DNA of 36,542 bases, from NCBI GenBank assembly GCA_029865385.1, contig JAOUGX010000029.1:1-36542 (forward strand). The letters are read 5' to 3'. Of the stretch, positions 7,941-16,894 are shown piece after piece. The notes under the pieces were generated by a model, which saw nothing but the letters and a program-made list of their open reading frames with translations, was not told where the DNA came from and did not search any database. Every line of letters starts with the position of its first letter. Positions within the stretch are counted from its first letter, which is position 1. This DNA comes from Gammaproteobacteria bacterium. GTDB taxonomy: Bacteria > Pseudomonadota > Gammaproteobacteria > Steroidobacterales > Woeseiaceae. The translations under genes and the position numbers were made by a program.

Positions 7941-10070
7941 ATGAAACAGTTCCTGCCTGCTCTGGCCGCGGTTAGCGGTGCATGCAGTCTCGTTGCCGCT
8001 CCGGCGGCAGCTCTCGAACTCGGCGAACTAACGGTGGAGTCGAAGCTGGGACAACCGCTTCGCGCCAGCATAGCTTACGCGCTGCAACCCGATGAGCAAC
8101 TTCATGCCTACTGCATTTTCCTCAAACCGGGAATACCCGGCGGTGGCTTGCCCGGCGTTTCCAGGGCCAGGATCGATGTCAGAGGCAACGCAATTCTATT
8201 GACCGGCAGCACGCCCATTCGCGAACCGATGCTCGGGTTGCGGGTTTCTGTCGACTGCCCATACACCGCCAATCTGCTGCGCGAATACACGATATTCGTT
8301 GATCTCAATACTCCCGCCAGCATGGAGCAGGCTGAACAGCCGGCGTCCGCCAGCGGTGTGCTTTCCGTGCCGGCAGCCGAGCAAATTGAAGCAACACCCG
8401 AACGAACGGCTCGTGTAACGAGCAGGACCAGCGCTGTAGATCAAAGCCCGGTTTCCTCGAACAGCCGTTACCAGGTTCGGCCGGGCGATTCCCTGTCCGG
8501 AATCGTCGCAAGAATTTCTGACAGGCCGCGCGGCCTTTGGCCGGCAGTCAATGCCATTTTCGCCGCGAATCCGGATGCATTCATCGACGGTGACGTCAAT
8601 CTGATCAAAGCCGGCAGCTGGCTGGATATTCCCGATCTGTACCAGGTGCTTGGCGCTGCCGATTCAAGTGCAGCTGCGGGACCGGCAGACGATCCGGTCA
8701 CACAGCCGCTGCAATCTGCTACCAATTACGATGGCTTCGAATCACGACCGGTGATCGACGATAAGGCAGGAACTGTTGATTACAGGGAATCAGTGGCCGG
8801 TGACAGCAGATCAACCGCAGTCGCGGGCGCCGCGATACCGGTCAGCCCCTCGGAATTGCTGGGCGACGACTTCGACGAATCGATGAGCACACTGCGACCG
8901 GGCGATATCATAGTCGACAATGACAGCCCGTTCGTATCGGATGCAGAGTCTCGCCCGGCTTTGTCGAGTAGCGCGACGGAGACGGTAGTAATTCCGGACA
9001 CGTCTGTCAGCAACGCTGCGACCGGTCCGGCGATTGAGGCAATAAATTCCCGCAGCGTATCCGCGGGTAGGTGGACCTGGCTCGCGTGGCTCGGAGGTGC
9101 TGGACTCGCCGTGTTCCTCGGGCTTTTGTTTTTCGGCCGGACATTTCGCGAACGATTTGGTTCGATTCCGGTTGGCGCGCTTGATACAGCGTCGCGTTAT
9201 CGTCGGCAAGGCGACCCCGATCGACGTTCGGCCGCACCCGCTGATATCGACTTCGATCTGGACGAATTGCCGAGCAGTACGACGGCAATGGCTCTCGATG
9301 CCGATCTCGGACTCGGAACAGGATTCCGCGGCGATTCGGATATCGACGTTGCGCAGGATTTCGGTTTCTCCGCCAGCGATGACTTCGCGTCTGACTTCGA
9401 CCTCGATCTCACTGCGGCTGCGGATGAACCAGAGCAACAGCCGACAGACGTTATTCCGCCACATCGCAATACGGTACCTTCGATTCTGGAGAGCGAAATT
9501 CCTCCGAGCGATGACGATGAATACGACCTTTCGATGATTGTTGACGCCACTCGCCAGCCGAACGTGGACACACACCTGACGGCGAAAGACCTGAAGGCTG
9601 TGCCAATCGGTGCCGCGGACGATGATGACGATAACGAAGATTACACTTTGAGTCGCGAGGTCGACTACAAAATCCTGGAACAGGATTACCAGGAAGAATT
9701 CACGACAACGCAAGCGTTGAATGACGAGATTGCCAAGGCAGCCCTGGAGCTGGCCAAAACCATGGCTCGCAGGAACGCTGCCGATGAAACGGCCGAGATG
9801 CCTGCCGACCTCAATGACACTGACGCGGCCGACCTGACCGCCGAATTGCCGGCGTCGTCGGACAAGGGTGACGCTGAAATTACAGCAGAACTGACCGCCA
9901 ACCTGGTTGGGCATGGCGATGCGGTGAACGATGACTTGATCAGCGATCTCGACGATACCGGGATCAACGAAGAACTGACCGCCGAATTGCCCAATGCCGA
10001 AAACGACGTAACGGTGGAAATGGATGTCGAGGGCGGCAGGATCGACACCAAGAAATCCCGCGCATCGTAG
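7941..10070 (+). CDS. fimV: FimV-like LysM-domain protein
   Basis: Homologue of FimV, the inner-membrane, peptidoglycan-binding polar protein needed for type IV pilus function and twitching. From ATG 7941 the 709 aa protein starts with a signal peptide (MKQFLPALAAVSGAC...APAAA), followed by the hallmark LELGELTVESKLGQPLRA segment of FimV. A LysM domain spans about 177-233 (YQVRPGDSLSGIV), one transmembrane segment about 378-400 (TWLAWLGGAGLAVFLGLLFF), and the rest is a long, very acidic cytoplasmic region rich in Asp and Glu. The frame is open upstream to 7812, but the signal peptide fixes the start. The last 100 residues contain repeated TAEL/TAEM motifs (separate entry). I see no evident TPR repeats like those of the Pseudomonas FimV tail. 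Confidence 0.85.
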   Translation: MKQFLPALAAVSGACSLVAAPAAALELGELTVESKLGQPLRASIAYALQPDEQLHAYCIFLKPGIPGGGLPGVSRARIDVRGNAILLTGSTPIREPMLGLRVSVDCPYTANLLREYTIFVDLNTPASMEQAEQPASASGVLSVPAAEQIEATPERTARVTSRTSAVDQSPVSSNSRYQVRPGDSLSGIVARISDRPRGLWPAVNAIFAANPDAFIDGDVNLIKAGSWLDIPDLYQVLGAADSSAAAGPADDPVTQPLQSATNYDGFESRPVIDDKAGTVDYRESVAGDSRSTAVAGAAIPVSPSELLGDDFDESMSTLRPGDIIVDNDSPFVSDAESRPALSSSATETVVIPDTSVSNAATGPAIEAINSRSVSAGRWTWLAWLGGAGLAVFLGLLFFGRTFRERFGSIPVGALDTASRYRRQGDPDRRSAAPADIDFDLDELPSSTTAMALDADLGLGTGFRGDSDIDVAQDFGFSASDDFASDFDLDLTAAADEPEQQPTDVIPPHRNTVPSILESEIPPSDDDEYDLSMIVDATRQPNVDTHLTAKDLKAVPIGAADDDDDNEDYTLSREVDYKILEQDYQEEFTTTQALNDEIAKAALELAKTMARRNAADETAEMPADLNDTDAADLTAELPASSDKGDAEITAELTANLVGHGDAVNDDLISDLDDTGINEELTAELPNAENDVTVEMDVEGGRIDTKKSRAS
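9780..10035 (+). repeat. TAEL/TAEM repeats in the FimV tail
   Basis: The C-terminal region encodes ETAEMP, LTAELP, ITAELT, LTAELP and VTVEM. Starts of successive motifs are spaced about 16, 15, 32 and 11 residues apart, so a period near 16 with one degenerate copy (DLISDLDD) in the long gap. The DNA copies have diverged, so this is a protein-level repeat. Confidence 0.55.
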
Positions 10071-10081
10071 GAAATGCCGGC

Positions 10082-10103
10082 GCCGCGTTTCCTACGCGGC
10101 GGC
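10082..10103. terminator. GC-rich hairpin between convergent fimV and parC
   Basis: CGCCGCG and CGCGGCG pair across a short A/T-containing loop in the 21-base gap between the fimV and parC stop codons, reaching into the 3' end of parC. The seven-base-pair stem is strong, but neither side carries a clear U-run. It may act as a bidirectional barrier to transcription or to exonucleases. Confidence 0.3.
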
Positions 10104-12335
10104 AAGTCGGATTACTTTTCTCCAGCCTTTTGGCAGCAGGCTGCCGCGCAACGCGCGCTCGCCGTAATAATCGTCCAGATCGTTCCACTTGAGCGTCATC
10201 GTGCGAGTCTCCGTATGCAACAGCAGATTTCCGTCTTCGGGAACCACAGCCACAGCATGCAACTTTTCTTCTCCGGTCTGATACTTTTTCGAAGGAATAT
10301 TGATAAGTTTGTTGCCCTTGCCCTTTGCCAGTTCGGGCAGATCTTCCATCTCGAAAAGCAACAGGCGGCCAATCGAGCTGACAGCCGCAATCAGGCACTC
10401 CGCATCGGCCGGCACCGGCGCCGGCACGACGGGCTTGCCCGCGGGCGGTACTCGCAGCACTGCCTTGCCGGCTTTGTTGCGCGACACCAGGTCCTCGAGT
10501 CTTGCCACGAACCCGTAGCCGGCATCGCTTGCCAGTAGCCAGCGGTCCTGCGGCTCGCCGATCATCGCGCCGCAGAATTCGGCGCCATCGGGCGGCTTGA
10601 ACATGCCGGACAGTGCATCGCCCTGGCCGCGCGCCGAAGCCAGATTCTGTGCCAGCACGCTGTACACGCGCCCGGTGCTGTCAATGAACATAGCCAGTTG
10701 ATTGCTGCGACCCGGCGCGGATGCGAGATAGCCATCACCGGCCTTGTAACTCAGCGCCAGCGGATCGATGTCGTGGCCCTTGGCAGCGCGAACCCAGCCA
10801 CGCTGAGACAGCACTACGGTGACCGGCTCAGCGGCAACCAGCTGGGTTTCGTCCAGCGCCTGCGCCGCCTCGCGCTCGACGATCAGCGTACGTCGCTTGT
10901 CTCCGTAGGCCTCGGCATCTTCAAGAATCTCTTTTTTTATCAAGGTCTTGAGTTTTGCAGCGCTCTTCAGAATCTGCTCGATATCGTTGCGCTCGGTCGA
11001 CAGTTCGTCCTGCTCACCACGGATTTTCATTTCCTCGAGCTTGGCCAGATTGCGCAGGCGCAAATTCAGGATTGCTTCCGCCTGTATGTCGGACAGCGCG
11101 AAGCGCTTCATCAACACCGGCTTCGGTTTGTCTTCGGTACGAATGATCTTTATGACGGCATCGATGTTCAGGTAGGCAATCAGAAGGCCGTCGAGCACAT
11201 GCAGCCGGTCGTTAACGATCTGCAAACGATGCTGCAGCCGGCGCTTGACCGTGTCCTTGCGGAACTGGATCCATTCACCGAGCAGTTCGAGCAGATTGAA
11301 CTGCCTCGGTCTTCCGTCCAGGCCGACGATATTCATGTTGACCCTGACCGTGCGCTCGAGTGACGTCGTCGAATACAGATGTGACATCAGTTCTTCGATG
11401 TCGACCTTTTTCGATTTCGGCGTGATCACGAGACGAATCGGGTCCTCGTGGTCCGACTCATCGCGCAGGTCTTCAACCAGGGGCAGTTTTTTGTTTCGCA
11501 TCTGGCCCGCGATCTGTTCCAGCACCTTGCTGCCTGAAATCTGGTAAGGCAGGGAATTGATCACGATGTCGCCGTTTTCCTGCCGGTACGATGCCCTCAG
11601 TCTCAGTGTCCCGTTACCGGTCTGATAGATCTGGCGAATATCGCTTCGAGGCGACACCAGTTCGCCGCCGGTGGGAAAATCGGGGCCCTTGATGTGTTTC
11701 ATCAGCTGGGCGACCGTGGCCGACGGGTTGTCGATCAGGTGCACGAGCGCCGCCGCAACCTCGCGCAGGTTGTGCGGAGGCACATCGGTGGACAGGCCAA
11801 CCGCAATTCCGGTGGTGCCGTTCAGCAAGAGGTTAGGCAGACGCGCCGGCAATACCACCGGTTCGTCCATCGTGCCGTCGAAATTCGGTACCCAGTCGAC
11901 GGTGCCCTGGCCGAGTTCCGACAACAGGCTCTTCGCATAGGGCATCAGGCGCGATTCGGTATAACGCATCGCGGCGAACGACTTCGGATCGTCAGTCGAA
12001 CCGAAGTTACCCTGCCCATCGATCAGGTTGTAGCGATAGGAGAAGCTCTGTGCCATCAACACCATCGCTTCGTAGCATGCGGAGTCGCCGTGCGGATGGT
12101 ACTTGCCAATGACGTCGCCGATCGTTCGTGCCGACTTTTTGGGCTTCTGGCCGGCCGAGAGTCCCAGTTCGCTCATGGCGTAAATGATCCGGCGCTGCAC
12201 CGGCTTCAATCCGTCGCCGATCTGCGGCAGCGCACGATCGAGAATGACGTACATCGAATAGTCGAGATACGCTTTCTCGGTGTAATCCTTCAGCGCCAGC
12301 TGCTCTACGCCTTCCAGGTTCAATTGATTCTGCAT
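10092..12335 (-). CDS. parC: DNA topoisomerase IV subunit A
   Basis: Breakage-reunion subunit of topoisomerase IV, which decatenates daughter chromosomes. The catalytic tyrosine is Tyr125 in [10 protein letters not shown]. The quinolone-determining region reads [14 protein letters not shown] with Ser85 and Glu89, equivalent to E. coli Ser80 and Glu84, so no classical resistance substitution is present here. At 747 aa it has the E. coli ParC length, and the adjoining subunit is ParE-like (TDTTRPNHL), which separates this pair from gyrase. ATG at 12335 has GAGG ahead of it, and the gene follows parE with a 12-base gap, so the two subunits are co-translated. Confidence 0.96.
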   Translation of the reverse strand: MQNQLNLEGVEQLALKDYTEKAYLDYSMYVILDRALPQIGDGLKPVQRRIIYAMSELGLSAGQKPKKSARTIGDVIGKYHPHGDSACYEAMVLMAQSFSYRYNLIDGQGNFGSTDDPKSFAAMRYTESRLMPYAKSLLSELGQGTVDWVPNFDGTMDEPVVLPARLPNLLLNGTTGIAVGLSTDVPPHNLREVAAALVHLIDNPSATVAQLMKHIKGPDFPTGGELVSPRSDIRQIYQTGNGTLRLRASYRQENGDIVINSLPYQISGSKVLEQIAGQMRNKKLPLVEDLRDESDHEDPIRLVITPKSKKVDIEELMSHLYSTTSLERTVRVNMNIVGLDGRPRQFNLLELLGEWIQFRKDTVKRRLQHRLQIVNDRLHVLDGLLIAYLNIDAVIKIIRTEDKPKPVLMKRFALSDIQAEAILNLRLRNLAKLEEMKIRGEQDELSTERNDIEQILKSAAKLKTLIKKEILEDAEAYGDKRRTLIVEREAAQALDETQLVAAEPVTVVLSQRGWVRAAKGHDIDPLALSYKAGDGYLASAPGRSNQLAMFIDSTGRVYSVLAQNLASARGQGDALSGMFKPPDGAEFCGAMIGEPQDRWLLASDAGYGFVARLEDLVSRNKAGKAVLRVPPAGKPVVPAPVPADAECLIAAVSSIGRLLLFEMEDLPELAKGKGNKLINIPSKKYQTGEEKLHAVAVVPEDGNLLLHTETRTMTLKWNDLDDYYGERALRGSLLPKGWRKVIRLAAA

Positions 12336-12347
12336 CTTGTTCCGCCT

Positions 12348-14234
12348 CTAGACCTGGGCAAGATTGCCCTTGGTCTCCAGCCATTCGCGTCGGTCGCCCG
12401 CGCGCTTCTTGGCCAGCAACATGTCCATCAACTGGTCTGTCTGATCTTTCGCGCTGATCGTCAATTGCACGAGTCGGCGCGTGTCCCGGCTCATGGTCGT
12501 TTCGCGCAGCTGCAACGGGCTCATTTCGCCGAGTCCCTTGAAGCGAGTGACCGAAACCTTACCTTTGACGTTCTCCGCGGCTATGCGATCGATAATGCCC
12601 TGGCGCTCGGCCTCGTCCAGCGCGTAGTGGACGTCTTTGCCAACATCGATACGAAACAGGGGTGGCATTGCCACGTAGACATGGCCCGCCAGTACCAGAT
12701 TACGAAAATGGCGCAGGAACAGAGCGCACAACAGGGTCGCGATATGCGCGCCGTCGGAATCCGCATCCGCCAATATGCAGATCTTGTGATACCGAAGGTC
12801 GTCAATTTCGGCACTGCCCGGATCCACACCGATGGCAACGCTGATGTCGTGCACTTCCTGTGATGCGAGTATCTCCGCGGAATCCACTTCCCAGGTATTC
12901 AGGATTTTGCCGCGCAACGGCATGATCGCCTGGGTATTGCGGTCCCGCGCCTGTTTGGCCGAACCGCCGGCCGAGTCGCCTTCCACCAGGAACAATTCAC
13001 AGAATTCCGGCTGCTGAGAAGTGCAGTCCGCCAGTTTTCCAGGCAGCGCGGGACCGGACACAATTTTCTTTCGTACGACTTTCTTCGCCGCTTTTAATCG
13101 TGATTGCGCCTTGTTGATCGCATGCTGCGCGATCTGGTCGCCGGTCTCCGGATGCTTGTTCAGCCACAGCACGAAACTGTCTTTAATGACACCGGAAACG
13201 AAGGAAGCCGATTCGCGCGACGACAGCCGTTCTTTGGTCTGGCCGGAGAACTGCGGATTTTCCAGCTTCACGCTCAGGATGAAACTCAATCCATCCCACA
13301 CGTCTTCCGGCGCCAGTTGCACGCCGCGCGGCAGCAGATTGCGAAATTCGCAGAACTCGCGCAGTGCATTGGTCAGGCCGGTTCGCAACCCGTTGACGTG
13401 GGTGCCACCCTGAGGTGTTGGCACGAGGTTGACGTAAGACTCGTTTACGACCTGACCGTCGCCGGTGTGCCAGGCCAGTGCCCAGTCGACTGCTTCGTGA
13501 TTTCCCGCGAGGCCGCCCGCGAACGGATCGACGGGAAGGTGTTCGACATCCCCCATGGCCTCGAGCAGGTATTCCTCAAGGCCACCCGAATAACACCACT
13601 CTGTTTTTTCCTCGGGTTTCTCGACCTTGAGACAGACTTTCAAGCCCGGGCACAACACCGCCTTGGCACGCAGCGCATGTTTCAGCCGTGAAACCGAAAT
13701 GTTCGGTGAATCGAAATACTGAGGATCCGGCCAGAATCGGATTGTGGTGCCCGTATTGGCCTTTCCTACCGTGCCGACGACTTCAAGTTTGCCGCGCTTG
13801 TTGCCGCCGGCAAAGCTCATGTTGTATTCCTTGCCGCCACGCCGGATCCAGACTTCGAGATGCTTCGACAAGGCATTCACGACGGACACGCCGACGCCGT
13901 GCAGTCCGCCGGAATACTGGTAGTTGTCCTTGTTGAATTTGCCACCCGCGTGCAGGCGCGTCAGGATCAGTTCAACACCGGGAATCTTTTCTTTCGGGTG
14001 AATGTCGACCGGCATGCCGCGGCCATCGTCGCCGACCTCCAGCGAACCGTCCTTGAAAAGCGTTACATCGATCTTCTTGCAATGCCCGCCAAGTGCCTCG
14101 TCGACACTGTTGTCCACCACCTCGTGCGCGAGATGGTTCGGCCGGGTTGTATCCGTATACATGCCCGGACGGCGCCGAACCGGCTCGAGGCCACTCAGGA
14201 CCTCGATGTCGGCCGCATCGTATCGTTTAGCCAC
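12348..14234 (-). CDS. parE: DNA topoisomerase IV subunit B
   Basis: ATPase subunit of topoisomerase IV. GHKL ATPase motifs are visible near the N-terminus (VDNSVDEALGG, DDGRGMPVD, GGLHGVGVSVVNALS), followed by the TOPRIM region with EGDSAGG and DADSDG and the C-terminal RFKGLGEM segment. The open frame starts at 14522, but the first 96 codons are an overlap with the DUF3501 gene and do not resemble ParE. The family start aligns with GTG at 14234 (VAKRYDAADIEVLSGLEPVRRRPGMY), giving 628 aa against 630 in E. coli. A minus-strand TAGAAT (14275-14280) could be its -10 element. The gene lies about 80 bases after DUF3501, so it may also receive read-through from the rubrerythrin operon. Confidence 0.95.
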   Translation of the reverse strand: MAKRYDAADIEVLSGLEPVRRRPGMYTDTTRPNHLAHEVVDNSVDEALGGHCKKIDVTLFKDGSLEVGDDGRGMPVDIHPKEKIPGVELILTRLHAGGKFNKDNYQYSGGLHGVGVSVVNALSKHLEVWIRRGGKEYNMSFAGGNKRGKLEVVGTVGKANTGTTIRFWPDPQYFDSPNISVSRLKHALRAKAVLCPGLKVCLKVEKPEEKTEWCYSGGLEEYLLEAMGDVEHLPVDPFAGGLAGNHEAVDWALAWHTGDGQVVNESYVNLVPTPQGGTHVNGLRTGLTNALREFCEFRNLLPRGVQLAPEDVWDGLSFILSVKLENPQFSGQTKERLSSRESASFVSGVIKDSFVLWLNKHPETGDQIAQHAINKAQSRLKAAKKVVRKKIVSGPALPGKLADCTSQQPEFCELFLVEGDSAGGSAKQARDRNTQAIMPLRGKILNTWEVDSAEILASQEVHDISVAIGVDPGSAEIDDLRYHKICILADADSDGAHIATLLCALFLRHFRNLVLAGHVYVAMPPLFRIDVGKDVHYALDEAERQGIIDRIAAENVKGKVSVTRFKGLGEMSPLQLRETTMSRDTRRLVQLTISAKDQTDQLMDMLLAKKRAGDRREWLETKGNLAQV

Positions 14235-14288
14235 TACTTGTTTGCCCCAAGCGATGCTGTTCAGTTCGCGAGGGATTCTAGCAGGATG

Positions 14289-14304
14289 TGCGCCGTCGGG
14301 CGCA
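14289..14304 (-). promoter_or_regulatory. Short hairpin between the DUF3501 gene and parE
   Basis: TGCGCC and GGCGCA form a perfect six-base-pair stem with a four-base loop, 10 bases after the DUF3501 stop codon. There is no U-run. A TAGAAT box lies just downstream, so the element could be a weak transcription boundary or part of the parE promoter region. Confidence 0.3.
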
Positions 14305-14313
14305 AGCACGGAC

Positions 14314-14898
14314 CTAGGCCAGATCGGCGGCCAGCGACAGGCGTACGTTTTCGCCGACAGGTCGTATCTCGACCTTGCAGTTCTCGTGGTCGATACCGGC
14401 AGCCAGCGGTGCACCGTTGTCCAGCGCATCCTTTTGAGCTGCGTCGAGTTCGAAACGCAGGAAGTGAACCGCAGAGGTCTTGTCGCCATCGGCACGATCC
14501 AGATCTTCATCGGCAATGGCACGAATCTTCGGCAAGTCGCCGATCTGCAACCAGACTGTTGCCTCGATCCCGACCAGATGTTTTAGCATTTCCCGGCGCT
14601 CCGCCTCATCCGGAAACTCGACCATAAAGGTAGCTTTCCAGTTGCTGCCGTCAGGAATCAAGGGATTGTAGGCGTCGAGTTCCTGCTGAATCCCGGCCGC
14701 TTCGAAAATGCGTTCGATACGCAGCATCTCCTGCACCTGGTACTGCATCGTCATGCGATCTTCGAAGTACAGGGTCGCGTTCGTGCCTAGCGGCAAGCGC
14801 CGGTTTTTCTTGTGCGCCATGACCTTGGAACGAAACTCATTTCGCACCTCTGCGTATTTCTCGAGACTGTACAGGTCGGAACGGGACAGTTTTTTCAT
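14314..14898 (-). CDS. DUF3501 family protein of unknown function
   Basis: The 194 aa product (from ATG 14898, MKKLSRSDLYSLEKYAEVR) resembles the DUF3501 family, found in proteobacteria next to rubrerythrin and CCG-type Fe-S proteins, exactly the context here. It has a basic N-terminal part (KVMAHKKNRRLPLG), then a conserved YFEDRMTMQYQVQEMLRIERIF segment. There are no signal peptide, transmembrane segment or cysteine cluster, so it should be cytoplasmic. The open frame extends to 14994 but that part is shadow of the upstream gene. Its start follows the stop of the Fe-S protein gene after two bases, so the two are translationally coupled. The molecular function is not known to me; a link to peroxide or redox stress is inferred from the neighbours. 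Confidence 0.82.
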   Translation of the reverse strand: MKKLSRSDLYSLEKYAEVRNEFRSKVMAHKKNRRLPLGTNATLYFEDRMTMQYQVQEMLRIERIFEAAGIQQELDAYNPLIPDGSNWKATFMVEFPDEAERREMLKHLVGIEATVWLQIGDLPKIRAIADEDLDRADGDKTSAVHFLRFELDAAQKDALDNGAPLAAGIDHENCKVEIRPVGENVRLSLAADLA

Positions 14899-14900
14899 CT

Positions 14901-16265
14901 TCAAATGCCGTACGCGCTTCGTAGCAGGCTCATCGGGTTTCCTGCCTCGTGCGTATCGAGTTCCTGTGCGATTTGCTCGGCGGCCATCGGACAATCACTG
15001 ATGAAATGGTCGGAAGCGCCTTCTCTTACCTTGTTGATCACCGGTCGCGCGATCTTCTTCGAAATATCGTGAAACTCTTTCTTCACGGCATAGGTGCCAT
15101 CGTGGCCAGAACACCGTTCAATGATTTCAAATTCCGTATCCGGTACCAGCGCCAGAATATCTCGTGTTTTCAGCCCGATGTTCTGCACGCGCAGATGACA
15201 GGGGACCTGATACGACACCTTGCCGAGCCGGTTACGGAATTCCGTTTTCATTTGCCCGGCCCTGTGTCGCAGCATCAGGTACTCGAACGGGTCGAACATC
15301 GCCTCGCGCACTTTCCGAACGTCCGGATCGTCGGGAAACATCAATGGCAATTCCTGCTTGAACATCAAGGTACAGGAAGGAACGGGCGTAACGATGTCCC
15401 AGCCACGACTCACCCAATCCAGGAGTTGCGGTATGTTGGCGTCCTTCGCATGCTTCACTGCATCCAGGTCACCCAGCTCGAGTTTGGGCATGCCGCAACA
15501 AACTTCCCTGCTGGCTAGAGCAACCGGTATCCCGTTGTGTTCGTATACTGCGACCAGGTCTTCGGCGAGCGACGGCATATTGCGATTGCCATAGCAGCTT
15601 GAGAACAAAACCACGCGACCCCGGGTAGCATCCGTCGCAGTCGCCGTATCACCGTAATTACCGGACGGTCCGACGCGCGATTTCAAACGCTTGCGCGCCG
15701 ATTTCGAATGATAGGCCGGAACCGGCGCGTCGCGGTGAACGCCGAGTGTCTTTTCCAGAATTTTGCGACCAACCTTGCTGCGGTTGCCCGCATTGACCGC
15801 CTGCGCGACGATCGGGATACCGGCGAAGCGACCGACTTTGTCCGTTGCGCTGAGGATCTTGTCGCGAGTACTGGCACCCTGTTTCTTGAATCGGGTTGCC
15901 TTGGCGCGCAACATCAGGTGCGGAAAATCGACATTCCACTCGTGCGGCGGCACATAGGGACACTTGCTCATGTAGCACATGTCGCACAGGTAGCAATGGT
16001 CGACAACATCCCAGAATACCGCCTTCGGCACAGTATCGAGTTCCATGCTTTCGGACGAATCGACTGCATCGAACAATGTCGGGAAGGCGTTACAAAGATT
16101 GAAACAGCGGCGGCAACCGTGACAGATATCGAACACCCGCTCGAGTTCCTTGTGGAGCGAGGCATCGTCGTAGAACTCGTTCGTTTGCCAGGCGATCGCG
16201 TTCCGGGTCGGCGCCTCGAGACTGCCCTCGCGTTTATCCGTTGCTTTACTCATCTCGCGATGCAT
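14901..16265 (-). CDS. Heterodisulfide-reductase-like (CCG domain) iron-sulfur protein
   Basis: Cytoplasmic electron-transfer protein with two [4Fe-4S] ferredoxin-type motifs: Cys48-51-54-58 (CHGCRRCFNLC) and Cys91-94-97-102 (CYLCDMCYMSKCP). Two cysteine-rich CCG-type domains follow: FSSCYGNRN with EVCCGMP, then VPCHLRVQNIG with ERCSGHDGTYA. This is the layout of GlpC, LutA and HdrD relatives. No flavin or NAD-binding domain is fused, so it needs an outside electron donor. The start could be ATG at 16265 or the ATG four codons later (MSKATDK). It lies between rubrerythrin and DUF3501 on the same strand, with small gaps on both sides, and probably forms one functional unit with them. Electron transfer to rubrerythrin is plausible, but inferred. 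Confidence 0.85.
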   Translation of the reverse strand: MHREMSKATDKREGSLEAPTRNAIAWQTNEFYDDASLHKELERVFDICHGCRRCFNLCNAFPTLFDAVDSSESMELDTVPKAVFWDVVDHCYLCDMCYMSKCPYVPPHEWNVDFPHLMLRAKATRFKKQGASTRDKILSATDKVGRFAGIPIVAQAVNAGNRSKVGRKILEKTLGVHRDAPVPAYHSKSARKRLKSRVGPSGNYGDTATATDATRGRVVLFSSCYGNRNMPSLAEDLVAVYEHNGIPVALASREVCCGMPKLELGDLDAVKHAKDANIPQLLDWVSRGWDIVTPVPSCTLMFKQELPLMFPDDPDVRKVREAMFDPFEYLMLRHRAGQMKTEFRNRLGKVSYQVPCHLRVQNIGLKTRDILALVPDTEFEIIERCSGHDGTYAVKKEFHDISKKIARPVINKVREGASDHFISDCPMAAEQIAQELDTHEAGNPMSLLRSAYGI

Positions 16266-16299
16266 CGACCGGGTCTATTCCGGCCGATGCATACTGGCG

Positions 16300-16719
16300 T
16301 CAGTCGTCCAGCGAGTCGAGCGCTTTCTGAAAACGGTTGGCATGCGATCGCTCTGCCTTGGCGAGTGTTTCGAACCAGTCCGCAATTTCCTCGAATTTTT
16401 CCTGGCGCGCGGTCTTGGCCATACCAGGGTACATGTCGGTGTATTCGTGAGTCTCGCCGGCGATTGCCGCAGTCAGGTTCGCTGCTGTCGGACCGATCGG
16501 TAAGCCGGTGGCCGGATCACCGACCTGTTCGAGGTATTCCAGATGGCCGTGAGCATGACCCGTCTCACCTTCCGCCGTCGAACGAAAAACAGCTGCGACG
16601 TCGTTGTAGCCCTCGACATCCGCTTTGGCCGCAAAATAAAGGTAACGACGATTGGCTTGTGATTCTCCGGCAAATGCATCCTTCAGGTTTTTTTCTGTCT
16701 TGCTGCCTTTCAGTGACAT
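16300..16719 (-). CDS. Rubrerythrin-like diiron protein without rubredoxin domain
   Basis: Four-helix ferritin-like protein of 139 aa. The two half-sites of the diiron centre are visible: Glu19 (AGESQANRRY), Glu52 and His55 (EGETGHAHGH), Glu89/92 (GETHEYTDMYP), and Glu123 and His126 (KAERSHANRF). Classical rubrerythrin reduces hydrogen peroxide and carries a C-terminal rubredoxin domain as electron donor; that domain is missing here, so electrons must come from another protein, possibly the Fe-S protein encoded next. ATG 16719 has an excellent ribosome site (AGGAG, five bases upstream). A perfect palindrome about 43 bases upstream probably binds a regulator. Confidence 0.9.
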   Translation of the reverse strand: MSLKGSKTEKNLKDAFAGESQANRRYLYFAAKADVEGYNDVAAVFRSTAEGETGHAHGHLEYLEQVGDPATGLPIGPTAANLTAAIAGETHEYTDMYPGMAKTARQEKFEEIADWFETLAKAERSHANRFQKALDSLDD

Positions 16720-16761
16720 GGTTGCTCCTCTTAATGCGATTTTTCGTACGATTGCAAATGT

Positions 16762-16776
16762 TTAGACTTAGTCTAA
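16762..16776. promoter_or_regulatory. Perfect 7-1-7 palindrome upstream of the rubrerythrin operon
   Basis: TTAGACT-T-AGTCTAA is a perfect inverted repeat with seven-base arms around a single base. It lies 43 bases upstream of the rubrerythrin start, in the promoter region on the minus strand. The 7-1-7 shape and TTA...TAA ends are those of Fur-superfamily operators such as PerR boxes, and PerR controls rubrerythrin in other bacteria. The inner bases differ from known PerR and Fur consensus, so an Rrf2-type or other regulator is equally possible. I cannot fix a -35/-10 pair around it. Confidence 0.6.
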
Positions 16777-16894
16777 GAATTCAGCACTTTATGCCCGCAT
16801 CCCGAAGCTGTCAACTGTGACCGGGCACCGCGTTGACGCTGCCAATAGGGCACGGTAGCGTAGCCACGAACAGATTACCGGAGTCGCTCCCGCA

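Noticed and set aside
8811-9914. Minus-strand open frame of 367 codons opposite fimV
   Set aside because: Shadow of the acidic FimV region; the Asp/Glu-rich codons read as Val/Ile/Arg-rich nonsense on the other strand.
12060-12120. Quinolone resistance substitutions in parC
   Set aside because: The region reads [13 protein letters not shown] with the sensitive-type Ser and Glu.
11694-12863. Plus-strand open frame of 389 codons opposite parC and parE
   Set aside because: Antisense shadow that crosses the parE-parC junction; no ribosome site and no domain.
15708-16820. Plus-strand open frame of 370 codons opposite the Fe-S protein and rubrerythrin
   Set aside because: Antisense shadow spanning two well-supported genes and the rubrerythrin promoter.
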